A DNA stretch of 64,000 nt, taken from the NCBI GenBank assembly GCA_963711505.1, contig CAVQEJ010000006.1:1-64000 (forward strand). The letters run 5' to 3'. Every line of letters starts with the position of its first letter. Positions within the stretch are counted from its first letter, which is position 1. The stretch comes from JAGWRA01 sp963711505 (GTDB taxonomy: Bacteria > Acidobacteriota > Vicinamibacteria > Vicinamibacterales > CAVVIG01). A program made the position numbers and the translations under genes. The notes beneath the pieces were generated by a model, which did no database searches, had not been told where the DNA came from, and saw only the letters and a program-made list of their open reading frames with translations. Of this stretch, positions 18,125 through 28,172 are shown piece after piece.

Positions 18125-20580
18125 CTACGGGGTCCCCTGCCCCGACAGGCCGACCGTGAACGTCAGCGAGACGCTGCGTGCCGGCACGATGGTCAGGGTG
18201 TCGTTGGGCGACGGCAACAGTGACGTGGACGAGGCCGCGTTGACGCCGACGATCGACTGGTCGTTGAACAGGTTGTTGACGGCCAGCCGGATCTTCGTGC
18301 GGCTGAAGCGGGACGAGCCGCCGAGCGTGTAATTGACGAACAGGTTCGAGATCGCGAACGGGTGGATCGTGATCGCCTGGTTGATGCTGCCGATGTCGTT
18401 GTACATCTCACCGACGCGCTTGGTGAACATCCCGATGCTCCACTGGCGCTGCTGGAAGTTCAGACCGATCGTCTCCGTGTCCTTCGGCGCGCTCGCTCTG
18501 AGCCGCCCGGTGGCGAGGTAGGTCGCCCGGCCGACCGTGCCGTTCACGTAGACGCTGAGTCCGCCGCCAACCAGGACCGTGCTCTCGGCCTCCACGCCCT
18601 TCGTCACCGAGTCGCCCGAGGCGAAGTACAGGGTCTCGCCCAGCGTCTGGTCGTAGTAGGACGAGTAGTCGTTCTGGAAGTGGATGTAGTAGCCATCCAT
18701 GTCCAGCGCGACACGCTTCGTCTTCCAGACCGTGCCCGCCTGGTAGGTCGTGGTCAGAGTCGGCTTCGGCAGAGCGGCCACCTGCGCGCCGGTCACGTCG
18801 AAGACGCTCGTCGGCGGAATGGTGTCACCCATGGCGAACTGCGCGTACGCGGCCCAGTTCGGCTGCAGCATGTAGTGGACGTCGACCGACGGCAGCCAGG
18901 AATGATAGGCCGCCGTGTGGGTGATGCTCGGCGCGCCGTTCAGGTTGCCGATCTTCTTGCCGTTGTCGGCGTACTGCGTGAACGCCTGCCGGTAGTAGGA
19001 CAGCTTCAGGCCCGGCGTCACGCTCAGCCGTGACGTCGCCTCGAGCTCGTACTCGGCGTACGGCTGCAGCAGGATCGTCCCGAACCTCTCGTGGAAGTTC
19101 GGCACCGCCGCGTCGACCCACGTGCGCGGATCCGACGGCGTCTGGATGACGGTTGGTCCACGAGTACTCCGACCAGAGGCCCGTGCGGAAGACGCCGCGC
19201 GTCGACGCATGCTCCAGCGGCAGCAGGTTGCCCAGCTTGCGGTAGCCGTTGAACTTGTCGACGCCGCTCGTCACTGGAGATCTTGGTCGCGCTGTTGTAG
19301 TTCTGCTGGTTCCAGTAGGCGTAGGTGTACACCTTGTCGTCCACGGTCCAACCGCCGAACGAGGACTTCAAGCCGACGTATTCGAAGTCGGTTGGAATCC
19401 GATAGAAGTTGTACCCGTAGTAGTTCGGCTGCGTCGGATCCCCGCTCAGCAGGTAGCTCGGTCCGTACTGCGCGACCTGGGCGCGCGTCGGCCCCTTGAT
19501 GTTCGGCGTGTTGCTGTTCAGCACGATGTACGAGCCGAACACGGTCAGCGTCGTCCGCTCCGACATCGCATAGTCGTACTTCGCGGCAACGCCGTCGCGC
19601 TTCTGGTAGTTGTAGGTCTGGTAGCCGTCCGAGTTCATCTGGTGGGCGTCGATCATCAGCCGCGACTTGCCGTCGGCGCCGAACGTCCCGGAATCGAACG
19701 TGGCGTCGAACAGCCGCGTGTTGTAGGAGCCGTAGGACGCCGTTCCCCTGAGCGCCGGCTGCCCGGTCGCGTCGGGCGACAGCAGGTGGATCGATCCGCC
19801 GAAGTTCGACGGGCCGATGGTCGCCGCCGAGCCCGGGCTGCGATCGAACACGGTGCCGCCGAGGAACTGTGCCGGGAAGAACGCCCAGGAGTGATGCGTC
19901 GGATCGTTGGTGTCGTTGAACGGAATCCCGTCGAACGTCATCGTGTACTGGCCGTCCTTGAAGCCCCGGAAGTACGTCTTCGTGTCGCCGAGGCCCACGC
20001 CGTTCGGGCTCACGCTGAACGTCCCGGGCGCCATCGCAATCACCTGGCTGTAGTCGGACACCGGCGACGTGAAGTCGCTGATGAACTCGCCGCTGATGAC
20101 CGACTCCGCCGAGCGGGCGTCGAGCGGCGCCTGCGACGGCGCGTTCTTGGCCGCCGTCGGCGCGGTCGACGTCACGGTCACCTGCTCGCTGAGCGGCGCG
20201 ACGGTCAGGGGGAATGGAGAGTCCGCCAATCCGCCGGCCGCCAGCCGCAGGCCGCTGCGGCGGGTCGTGGCGAAACCGGCCGCCGTCACCTCGACGGTGT
20301 AGACGCCGGCCGGGAGACCGGCCACGACGAACCGGCCGTCGGCGCCGGTCGTGGCCGCCGTGACGGCGTCAGTCGAGACGTGACGCACGACCACCGCAGC
20401 GTTGGCGACGACCTTCCCGCTCGGATCGTGCACCGTCCCCTCGATGACCGCACCGGCGCGGCCGGCCTGGGCGCGCACGAGGCGGCCGCCACGGGGAACA
20501 CGATACAGAGACAGCGCCAGACAGACGGGAAACAGGGCGAACCGCCGCGTCTTCGCGGCCACGCTGACTGAGACAGACAT
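18125..20580 (-). CDS. TonB-dependent receptor with carboxypeptidase-regulatory-like domain, frameshifted
   Basis: Start 20580 has AGGGAGG eight bases upstream and a signal peptide. Residues 40-125 are the CarboxypepD-regulatory-like domain (GTVHDPSGKVVANAAVVV, then GVYTVEVTAAGFATTRRSG). The plug contains YFRGFKDGQYTMTFDGIPF and GGSIHLLSP; the barrel has alternating aromatic strands and ends SVSLTFTVGLSGQGTP. Two frameshifts, near 19275 and 19150, must be joined (NSATKIS to DKFNGYRKLGNLLP to NFHERFGTILLQPYA). About 820 residues in all. The ligand is not evident; HHSWAFFPAQFLG and GDTIPPTSVFDVTG recur in its tandem paralogue. A divergent nickel/cobalt permease gene beyond the paralogue hints at metal or metal-complex uptake, but only by proximity. 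Confidence 0.8.
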
Positions 20581-20740
20581 CTTCGAACCTCCCTGGAGAA
20601 ACGACAACACAGCAGTAGGGCAGGGGCACACTACTGGGCCGACGTTCCGGGAAGATGTCGTCCGGATGAAATCGGGGTTTCCCGGTCGCTGCAGAACGGG
20701 TGACGCGCAGGGTCGCGCGGACTCCCGCGCGGGGCGGGGA

Positions 20741-20774
20741 ATCGGCCGCGACCACTGGTGTGGCCGCGGCCGAT
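20741..20774 (-). terminator. Terminator of the second TonB receptor gene
   Basis: Stem ATCGGCCGCG-A-CCAC / GTGG-C-CGCGGCCGAT with a four-base loop and one mismatch, about 18 bases beyond the stop at 20792 on the minus strand. No long U-tract. Confidence 0.6.
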
Positions 20775-20791
20775 AACGAGCGGATATTTCC

Positions 20792-22640
20792 TCAGTGGAC
20801 GGGCGATGACGAGGGCGACAGGCCGATCGTGAAGGTGAGCGACACACTGCGCGCCGGGATGATCGTCAGCACGTCGTTCGGCGACGGCAGGAGCGACTTC
20901 GACGAGGCGGCGCTGACGCCGACGATGGACTGGTTGTCGAAGAGATTGTTGACCGCCAGCCGGATCCGCGTGTGACCGAGACGCGATCGGCCGCCGATCG
21001 TGTAGTTGACGAACAGGTTGGTCACGGCGAACGGGTTGATGGTGATCGCCTCGTGCGTGTCACCGATGTCGTTGTACATCTGCCCGATCCGCTTGGTGAA
21101 CATGCCGAGGTTCCACTGGCGGCGCTGGTAGTTCAGGCCGAGCGTCTCGCTGTCCTTCGGCGCGTTCTGCCGCAGCAGTCCGGTGTCGACGTAGGTCGCG
21201 CGCCCCACCGTCCCATTCAGATAGAGGTTGAATCCACCGCCGACCATGATGTTGCTCTCGGCCTCGAGTCCCTTCGTGATCGACGGACCGGAGGCGAAGT
21301 ACAGCGTCTCGTCCAGCGTCTGGTCGTAATAGGACGAGTAATCGTTGTCGAAGTGGATGTAGTACCCGTCCACGTCGAGCGTGAGCCGCTCCGACTTCCA
21401 CACCGTGCCGACCTGATACGTCTTCGTCCGCGTGGGCTGGGGCAGCGCGGCGACCTGCGCCCCGGTCACGTCGAACACGCTGGTCGGCGGTATGGTGTCG
21501 CCCATCGCGAACTGGGCGTAGGCCGACCAGTTCGGCTGCAGCCGGTAGTGGAGGTCGAACGACGGCAGCCACGAGTGATAGGCCGCCGTGTGGGTGATGC
21601 TCGCCGCTCCGTTCAGGTTGCCGATCTTCTTGCCGTTATCGGCGACTGCGCCCTCCCAGTAGGACAGCTGAAGCCGGGCGTCACACTCAGCTTCGGCGTC
21701 GCCCATGTAATGCCGGCTGCAGCAGCATCGTGCCGAACGTCTCGTGGAAGTTCGGCACCGCCGCGTCGGCCCAGGGCGGACCGACGGCGTCTGGAAGCGG
21801 TGGGTCCGCGTCCAGCCCGGTGCGGAAGACGCCGAGCCGCGACGTGTACGCCGCAGCAGGTTGCCCACCTTGCGATAGGCGTTGAACTTGTCGACGGCGC
21901 TCGTCGCCGGGTCGTCGTGAACGCGTAGATCTCGCGTCCCTGCGCCTCGGCCACCTGCGCGATCAGGTGGGCCGCCGCGCCGAAGCCGTAGCTCCCCAGC
22001 CGGCGGCCATCGCCGGCCATCGCATAGGTCTGGTAGCCGATGAGCCTGTGCGCACCAGCAGCGGCGTCGCCTCGGCGTCCCCGTACGTGTCGAGCAGCCG
22101 CAGGCAGGACCGGGCGCCAGCCACGGTGTATCCGGCGAAGTCGCTGTGCTCGCCGCTGATGACCGACTCCGCCGAGCGGGCGTCGAGCGGCGCCTGCGAC
22201 GGCGCGCTCCTGGCCGCCGTCGGCGCGGTCGACGTCACGGTCACCTGCTCGCTGAGCGGCGCCACGGTCAGCGGAAAGGTCAGCGTCGCCGATCCGCCGG
22301 CCTCGAGCCGCACGCCGCTGCGGCGGCTGGTGGCGAAGCCGGACGCGGACACCTCCACGATGTACACGCCCGCCGGCAGGCCGGTCACCACGAAGCGGCC
22401 GCTGGCGTCGGTCGTGGCCGTCGCGACCCGATCGGTCGACACGTTGCGCACGACAACCGCCGCATTGGCTACGACTTTTCCGCTCGGATCGTGCACGGTC
22501 CCCTCGATGACGGCACCCGCGCGGCCGGCCCGCGCGCGCAGCACCGTGCCCGACATCGGCACGGCACAGAGCAGCAGCGTCAGGCAGACGAACAGAGCGA
22601 ACCGCCGGTTCTTGACGGCAACTGGGACCGGAACAGACAT
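20792..22640 (-). pseudogene. Second tandem TonB-dependent receptor, internally deleted and frameshifted
   Basis: Paralogue of the receptor at 18125-20580, with near-identical signal peptide, regulatory-like domain (to SAESVISGE, 22140) and C-terminal barrel (from about 21870 to 20792, ending SLTFTIGLSPSSSPVH). The piece between SVISGE and DKFN-YRKVGNLL is about 270 bases here against about 840 in the first copy, so the plug and first strands are gone. Scattered relics remain (AHRLIGYQTYAM, GREIYAFTT), suggesting many small deletions rather than one clean cut. GGAGGTGACACG before the ATG is intact. As read it cannot make a working receptor. A collapsed or poorly covered consensus between two similar copies is a real alternative. 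Confidence 0.7.
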
Positions 22641-23182
22641 CGTGTCACCTCCAGGTATGAGTCGTAAGAACTTCCATGCGGTGCGGGAAAAAGTATCCGG
22701 CTGAGGTTCCGGGCGGTGTCAGTTGCGTTAAATCGGCGCGTCGTCACCGTGACGATGGGATGTCACCGGTCGTCGGGCTGTTACGGGGAGATGTCGTCGG
22801 TGTGAACAATCGCCGTGGGACACGACTCGCGACGCGTCGCGACGTACTCCGTGCGACGCAGAAGAATCCGCGCCACCGGACGATTGGACGGAGGGGAGAG
22901 CGATCAGGAAGACCGTCGCGACACGTCAGGTTGGCGACCGATCGGACGATGCGCTCTTCCCAGAGGAGGTAGTACGGAAGCGACGGGATGTCGCTCATAT
23001 GGATGCCGGCGCAGACCACGCAGCCGCCGGGGGCCGCGCGGCGCGCGGCGGAAGCTGGACCGGTCCGCCGGCCGGTGATACGCTAAGTAGCTGTTGCGTT
23101 GCCGGATGCTTCGGGGCTCCCGGCAGCCGTCCCCGGCGCCGCTGGCGGCGCCCGACGCCTTCGCCTGACACAGTTCATCGTC
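22641..23182. other. Divergent spacer between TonB receptor and nickel/cobalt permease
   Basis: Upstream region of both neighbours. It holds a recognisable alcohol dehydrogenase fragment on the minus strand (22912-23019) and GC-rich inverted sequence around 23030-23080. I looked for a cobalamin riboswitch (conserved GCCACTG box) and for a NiCo riboswitch and saw neither. Confidence 0.4.
22912..23019 (-). pseudogene. Zinc-dependent alcohol dehydrogenase remnant
   Basis: The minus-strand frame reads VVCAGIHMSDIPSLPYYLLW then EERIVRSVANLTCRDG, which matches the conserved GIHMSDIP...SVANLTRxDG stretch of the C-terminal half of medium-chain zinc alcohol dehydrogenases. Neither the catalytic zinc domain upstream nor the rest of the C-terminus can be found in any frame, so only about 36 codons survive. 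Recognition rests on knowledge of the family consensus. Confidence 0.6.
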
Positions 23183-24268
23183 ATGCCGCGATCATCGTCC
23201 GCCACGGGTGTGCCGCTCAGCGCGACCGAGCGCCAGCAGATCTGGAAGCTCGGCGGCCTGGTGGCACTGCTGCACGTGCTCGGCTGGGGCACGGTGTGGT
23301 TCGTCGTGGCGCCGCGCTATCCGTTCATGCTGGGGCTCGCCGGCCTGGCGTACGCCTTCGGCCTGCGCCACGCCTTCGACGCCGATCACATCGCGGCCAT
23401 CGACAACACGACGCGGAAGCTGATGCGGGAAGGCCCTCGCCCCCTCGGCGTCGGCTTCTTCTTCTCGCTCGGCCACTCGTCGGTCGTGCTCCTGCTGACG
23501 GTGGCCGTGGCGGCGGCCACGCAGAGCGTGGCGATGGAGCTGCCGCGGCTGCACGCCATCGGCCAGTACGTCGGGACGATGGTGTCGGGCGCCTTCCTGT
23601 ACCTGATCGGCATCCTCAACCTGCTGGTGATGATCGACATCTACCGGGTGTTCCGCGCCATGCAGCGGGGCGAAGCCGACCCGGGCGAGCTCGAAGAGCG
23701 TCTGCTGCAGCGCGGGCTGATGAGCCGGTGGTTCGGCCGCCTGTTCAACCTCGTCACCCGCCCGTGGCACATGTACGTGGTCGGATTCCTGTTCGGGCTC
23801 GGCTTCGACACGGCCACGGAGATCGGCCTGCTGACGACGGCGGGCGTGGCGGCGTCGCAGGCGCTGCCGTTCATCGCGGTGCTGACGCTGCCGATCGTCT
23901 TCGCCGCCGGCATGTCGCTGATGGACAGCGCCGATGGCATCGTGATGTGCGGGGCGTACGGCTGGGCGTTCGCCAACCCGCTGCGGAAGGTGTTCTACAA
24001 CCTGACGGTCACCGGCCTGTCGGTCGTGGTGGCGCTGTTCGTCGGCACGATCGAGCTGGGGTCGATCCTGGGCAGCCTGCTGCACGTCGATGCCAACGAC
24101 TCCTCCTGGTGGTCGGCCGTGCAGCACCTCGACCTGCAGACGATGGGCTACGCCGTCGTCGCGCTGTTCGTCTGTTCGTGGATCGTGTCGCTCGTGATCT
24201 GGCGGGTGTGCCGCGTCGAGGAGCGCTGGCTGAGCGCCGAGCGCGTCCCGCCGCCGTATCAGCCCTGA
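23183..24268 (+). CDS. HoxN/NixA-family nickel/cobalt permease (NiCoT)
   Basis: About 361 residues from the ATG at 23183. The family signature RHAFDADHIAAIDNTTR sits in helix II (about residue 70), with the other conserved pieces GFFFSLGHSSVV, LGFDTATEIGLL and GMSLMDSADGIVM. Eight hydrophobic segments are visible, as in the family. It imports Ni2+ or Co2+ across the inner membrane at high affinity; which metal cannot be read off. Divergent from the two tandem TonB receptors, a plausible functional pairing (outer- and inner-membrane steps) but unproven. No urease, hydrogenase or cobalamin gene lies in the window. Confidence 0.88.
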   Translation: MPRSSSATGVPLSATERQQIWKLGGLVALLHVLGWGTVWFVVAPRYPFMLGLAGLAYAFGLRHAFDADHIAAIDNTTRKLMREGPRPLGVGFFFSLGHSSVVLLLTVAVAAATQSVAMELPRLHAIGQYVGTMVSGAFLYLIGILNLLVMIDIYRVFRAMQRGEADPGELEERLLQRGLMSRWFGRLFNLVTRPWHMYVVGFLFGLGFDTATEIGLLTTAGVAASQALPFIAVLTLPIVFAAGMSLMDSADGIVMCGAYGWAFANPLRKVFYNLTVTGLSVVVALFVGTIELGSILGSLLHVDANDSSWWSAVQHLDLQTMGYAVVALFVCSWIVSLVIWRVCRVEERWLSAERVPPPYQP

Positions 24269-24304
24269 TCAGTGCCCGATGCCCGGTGACCGACGGCCGC
24301 CGCG

Positions 24305-24787
24305 TCAGCGTCCCGTCTCCGCCACGTTCATCCCCAGCCGGCCGTACGCGCAGTCGGTCGTGGAGCACGGCTGCCAGCGCGGGGTCTCGACCAGCCTGGT
24401 CACGTTGCGCAGATCGAGGTGCCGGCCGTTCTCCAGCCCTTCCAGCAGGTAGTAATCGTCGTTCTGTGGACCGGCCCAGTCGAAGCGGAACCGCAGGCGC
24501 TGCCCGGCCTGCAGCGTCTCCCCTCCCACCACGGATCCGTGCACCGTGGTCCGGAGCAGGACGCTGCGGGTCGTGTCGTTGACGAGTGTCAGGCAGCCGC
24601 AGAGCGGCTGCGAGGCCGCCAGCCGCAGCTGTCCCTGATCCTGCGCGAAGAAGGCGGCGCCGGCCCAGATCGCCTGTCGGCGGCACCCGGTCACGGTGAT
24701 CACGCACAGCAGCACGATGGCCGCGCACTGAATCGCATCACGCCAACGGCCGCGCCGCCCGTTGTCGCCCGGATCGAAGTCGAACAT
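24305..24787 (-). CDS. Putative lipoprotein of unknown function
   Basis: 160 residues from the ATG at 24787 (GGAGG seven bases upstream). A hydrophobic segment (CAAIVLLCVITVTGC) ends in a lipobox-like TVTGC, so the mature protein may be lipid-anchored, although the positive N-terminal stretch is long (about 18 residues). The mature part has four to six cysteines, including CGC and a C-terminal PCSTTDCAYG pair, that could form disulfides, and a beta-rich pattern (VLLRTTVHGSVVGGETLQAG). No family recognised. It follows panE on the same strand with a 70-base gap. Confidence 0.65.
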   Translation of the reverse strand: MFDFDPGDNGRRGRWRDAIQCAAIVLLCVITVTGCRRQAIWAGAAFFAQDQGQLRLAASQPLCGCLTLVNDTTRSVLLRTTVHGSVVGGETLQAGQRLRFRFDWAGPQNDDYYLLEGLENGRHLDLRNVTRLVETPRWQPCSTTDCAYGRLGMNVAETGR

Positions 24788-24856
24788 GGCGTCCTCCGTC
24801 CTTCCAGCGTCCGTCGGCCACGACCATCGACGCCGCCCGTCGCGGCAGCGAACCAC

Positions 24857-25798
24857 TCAAGCCGGATACGCGATCTCGCCGCGGGCGCGCCGTTCGCTCG
24901 GCAGCAGGCTCTGGTACAGGAACTGGTGCAGCGGCGTCTCGATGCCGGCCTGCGCCGCGAGCCTGACGATCGCGCCGCTGTGCGATTCGAGCTCGGAGGG
25001 GCGCCCGTCCATGATGTCGCGCTGCATGGACGCGGTGGCGCCAGGCGCCGCACCGTCGAGCCGGGTCATGGCCTCCACGGCCGCGCTGGCCGGCAGCGCG
25101 ATGCCGCGCGCCGCCGCGAGCGCCTGCACTTCCTGCATCGCCTGCTCGAGCATCGCCCGTGTCTCCGGAATCTGCCGGACCGCGCCGATCGGCGCACGCG
25201 TCACCGCGCCGACGCCGCCGAACGCCGCGATGAACAGGAACTTGCTCCAGAGCGCGGCGAGGATGTCGGGCGGCACGACGACCTTCACGCCGGCGTGGAC
25301 GAACAGCTCCTGCAGCCGGCGCACCCGGTCGCTCGGCCGGTTGTCGAGCTCGCCGAAGGCGACGGTCGGCTCGACGCCGGGCTGACTCTTCACGTGGCCG
25401 GGCGCCGTGACGAAGGCGACGACATAGCACAGCCCGCCGATCACGTACTTGCGTCCGACTTCCGCGGCCGCCTGGTCGGCCGCTTCGACGCCGTTCTGCA
25501 GGGGCAGGACGACGGTCGACGGTCCGATGAGCGGCCGCGCGGCGCGCGCCGCCTCGGGCACCTGCCAGGCCTTGACGCCAAGCACGACCAGGTCGACCGG
25601 GCCGACACCAGCCGGGTCGTCGGTCGCCTTCGGCCGCACGGCGATGTGGCCGTCCGGGGTGTCGAGGTGCAGGCCGTCGGCCTGCAGCGCACGCAGGGTC
25701 TCCCCGCGTGCCACGAACGTCACCTCCTCGCCCGCCTGCGCGAGCCGCCCGCCGAAATAGCCGCCCACGCCGCCCGCACCAATCACCGCAATCCGCAT
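24857..25798 (-). CDS. panE: 2-dehydropantoate 2-reductase (ketopantoate reductase)
   Basis: 313 residues. The N-terminal NADP-binding fold starts MRIAVIGAGGVGGYFGGRLA; the catalytic-region lysine lies in LVVLGVKAWQVPEA, the asparagine in LPLQNGVEA, and ALWSKFLFIAAFGGVGAVTR plus the C-terminal SMQRDIMDGRPSELES complete the ApbA/PanE pattern. It reduces ketopantoate to pantoate for coenzyme A synthesis. Perfect GGAGA spacing before the ATG. No other pantothenate gene adjoins it, and many PanE-like paralogues act on other 2-keto acids, so the substrate is likely rather than certain. Confidence 0.85.
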   Translation of the reverse strand: MRIAVIGAGGVGGYFGGRLAQAGEEVTFVARGETLRALQADGLHLDTPDGHIAVRPKATDDPAGVGPVDLVVLGVKAWQVPEAARAARPLIGPSTVVLPLQNGVEAADQAAAEVGRKYVIGGLCYVVAFVTAPGHVKSQPGVEPTVAFGELDNRPSDRVRRLQELFVHAGVKVVVPPDILAALWSKFLFIAAFGGVGAVTRAPIGAVRQIPETRAMLEQAMQEVQALAAARGIALPASAAVEAMTRLDGAAPGATASMQRDIMDGRPSELESHSGAIVRLAAQAGIETPLHQFLYQSLLPSERRARGEIAYPA

Positions 25799-25949
25799 CG
25801 CTTCTCCATCGGGGAACGCCCGCCGGACCAGGCGCCTCTCGCCACGCCGGCGGCTCCTCTACTACTCTATGCGAAGGCCGGCGAACCTGCAGCCCCGCGC
25901 TGCGCCGTCGCGCACGGGATCGGGACAGGTCGGCCGAAGGAGGAACAGG

Positions 25950-26855
25950 ATGCAGGTGGGATTCGTCGGGCTCGGCAACATGGGGAAGCCGATGGTGCAG
26001 AACCTGCTGCGCTCGGGTCTGGCCGTGACGGCGTACAACCGGACGCGCGACAAGGCGGCCGGTCTCGAGGGCGCCCTCGACGATCGCCGGCTCGGCGGCC
26101 GAGGCCGCACGGGACGCCGATCTGCTGGTGACCATGCTGGCCGAGGACAGCGCGGTCGAACAGGTCGTCTTCGGCAGCCGCACACAGGACGGCGTGCTCG
26201 CGTCGCTGCCGAAGGGGGCGACCCACATCTCCTGCAGCACGATTTCCGTCCGCCTGTCGCGGCGGCTCGCCGAAGCGCACGCCGCGGCCGGACAGACGTA
26301 CGTGTCGGCGCCGGTCTTCGGACGCCCCGAGGCGGCGGCAGCCCAGAAGCTCTGGGTCGTGGCCGCCGGCGCGCCGGACGTCCTCGACCGGTGCGCGCCG
26401 GTCTTCGACGCCGTCGGACAGGGCACCTTCCGCGTCGGCGACGATCCCGCCACGGCCAACAGCGTGAAGCTGGCCGGCAACTTCACGATTGCCGCCATGC
26501 TCGAGACGCTGGGCGAGGCGTTCGCCTTCGTCCGGAAGTCGGGCGTGGCGCCCGACCTGTTCCTGCAGATCCTGAACGGCGCCCTGTACAAGTCGCCGAT
26601 CTACGGCAACTACGGCCAGCTGATCGCCGACGAGCGATTCGAGCCGGCGGGCTTTGCGCTGCGGCTGGGCCTGAAGGACGTGCGCCTCGCCCTCGAAGCC
26701 GCCGAGGCGGTGACCACGCCGATGCCGCTCGCCAGCCTCCTGCACGATCACCTGCTGACCCAGGTCGCCTGCGGCCGCGGCTCGGCCGACTGGTCGGCCA
26801 TCGCCGAGGTCAGTGCCCGGAACGCGGGGCTGGGGAGCGGACGCGAGGTGAATGA
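25950..26855 (+). CDS. 3-hydroxyisobutyrate dehydrogenase-family oxidoreductase, frameshifted
   Basis: Start ATG 25950 has AAGGAGG seven bases upstream. Residues 1-13 (MQVGFVGLGNMGK) are the Rossmann glycine motif and family start. One frameshift near 26070 joins KAAGLEG to STIAGSAAEAARDADLLVTM. Further family marks: THISCSTISVRLSRRLAEAH, VSAPVFGRPEAA (the S-P-V-G segment), the catalytic lysine in NSVKLAGNFTIAAMLE, and FALRLGLKDVRLALEAAE near the C-terminus. It is closest in pattern to the GLYR/NPAC-like branch reducing small hydroxy or semialdehyde acids. Its C-terminus is uncertain: the shifted frame runs on to 27081 across namZ, whereas the original frame stops at 26855 soon after the usual C-terminal ARNAGL. 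Confidence 0.8.
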   Translation: MQVGFVGLGNMGKPMVQNLLRSGLAVTAYNRTRDKAAGLEGALDDRRLGGRGRTGRRSAGDHAGRGQRGRTGRLRQPHTGRRARVAAEGGDPHLLQHDFRPPVAAARRSARRGRTDVRVGAGLRTPRGGGSPEALGRGRRRAGRPRPVRAGLRRRRTGHLPRRRRSRHGQQREAGRQLHDCRHARDAGRGVRLRPEVGRGARPVPADPERRPVQVADLRQLRPADRRRAIRAGGLCAAAGPEGRAPRPRSRRGGDHADAARQPPARSPADPGRLRPRLGRLVGHRRGQCPERGAGERTRGE

Positions 26856-26944
26856 AGATGTCGAATCGGAGAGTGCCAGAGAGGCGATCAGAAATCGGAG
26901 CGGTCACTGGCCGCTTCCAACTCAATCTGAATTCTCACTCCCCT

Positions 26945-28109
26945 ATGCCCCTGACCCTCGGCTCCGAAGTGTTGCTCTCCTCGTCCTGGCTGCGCGGGCG
27001 GCGTGTCGGTCTCGTCTGCAATCCGGCGTCGGTCGACGCCGGGCTCCGGCACGTGGTCGACGCGTTCGTCCGGCGCCATGACGTGACGGTCGGCGCCATC
27101 TTCGGTCCGCAGCACGGCTTCCGCGCCGACGTGCAGGACAACATGATCGAGACCGGTCATGGCCGCGATCCGAAGCGCGAGATCCCCATCTACTCGCTCT
27201 ACAGCGAGACGCGCGAGCCGACGCCGGAGATGGTGCGCGACCTCGACGCGCTGGTCGTCGATCTCCAGGAGATCGGCGCGCGCATCTACACGTTCATCGC
27301 CACGATGGCGGCCTGCCTGCGGGCCGGACGGCGGTACGGCCTGCCGGTCGTCGTCTGCGACCGGCCGAATCCGATCGGCGGCGAGGCCGTGGAGGGACCG
27401 ATGCTGGCGCCCGGCTTCGAGTCGTTCGTCGGGCCGTTTCCGATGCCGATGCGCCACGGTCTGACCATGGGCGAACTGGCCCGGCTGTTCAACGACCACT
27501 TCGGTCTCGGCGCGGATCTCGTGGTGGTGCCGATGGAGGGCTGGACGCGCGATCAGGTACTGGGCGGACACGGGGATGCCGTGGGTCATGCCGTCGCCGA
27601 ACGTGCCGACGGCCGACACGGCCGTCGTGTACCCCGGCACAGTGCTGCTCGAGGGGACCAACGCCTCCGAAGGGCGCGGCACGACGCGCCCGTTCGAGAT
27701 CGTCGGCGCGCCGTGGGTCGACGCCGAGACGTTCGCGGCGCGGCTGAACGGCGCCCGGCTGCCGGGCGTCCGGTTCCGGCCGGCCGTCTTCGAGCCGACG
27801 TTCCAGAAGCACGCCGGCCGCGCCTGCGGCGGCTGCCAGATCCACGTCCACAACCGCCGCCAGTTCCGCCCGGTCCAGACCGCGGTCGCCATCATCGCCG
27901 AACTGCGACGCGCCAGCCCCGAGGCCTTCGCCTGGCGCCAGCCGCCCTACGAGTACGAGACGGTGAAGCTGCCGATCGACATCCTCGCCGGCTCCGAGCG
28001 GCTGCGCCATCAGATCGAACACGGCATGGACGCCACCGACATCGCGGGCGAGTGGGAGCTCGATGTGAGGCCGTACCTGGAGGTGAGGGAGAAGTATCTG
28101 CTGTACTGA
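26945..28109 (+). CDS. namZ: DUF1343 family exo-beta-N-acetylmuramidase NamZ-like, one frameshift
   Basis: About 388 residues. The family start is visible (RGRRVGLVCNPASVD, GAIFGPQHGF), then LVVDLQEIGARIYTFIATM with the conserved acidic/aromatic segment, DRPNPIGG, and after a shift near 27560 MPWVMPSPNVPTADTAVVYP and the signature LEGTNASEGRGTTRPFE. NamZ enzymes release MurNAc from the non-reducing end of peptidoglycan fragments for cell-wall recycling; some homologues are secreted, but no signal peptide is seen at this start. The chosen ATG (26945) directly precedes the conserved domain; an upstream ATG at 26852 is possible. Ends convergently with the LOG gene. Confidence 0.82.
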
Positions 28110-28133
28110 GCGGGGTTACGTCCCACGTCCCCG

Positions 28134-28168
28134 CAGCCCGCAGCCCGTAGCCCGTAGCCCGTAGCCCG
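28134..28168. repeat. Tandem heptamer array (five units)
   Basis: Five in-phase seven-base units: two CAGCCCG then three TAGCCCG. It sits between two convergent genes (namZ ends 28109, LOG gene ends 28173). A related array lies at 34990-35031, also between convergent genes. Confidence 0.8.
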
Positions 28169-28172
28169 TGAA

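Noticed and set aside
22641..23182. Cobalamin or NiCo riboswitch upstream of the nickel/cobalt permease or TonB receptor
   Set aside because: Neither the conserved B12-box type sequence nor a NiCo core was found on either strand.
28134..28168. Possible CRISPR-like repeats here and at 34990-35031
   Set aside because: Seven-base head-to-tail units with no spacers and no cas genes.
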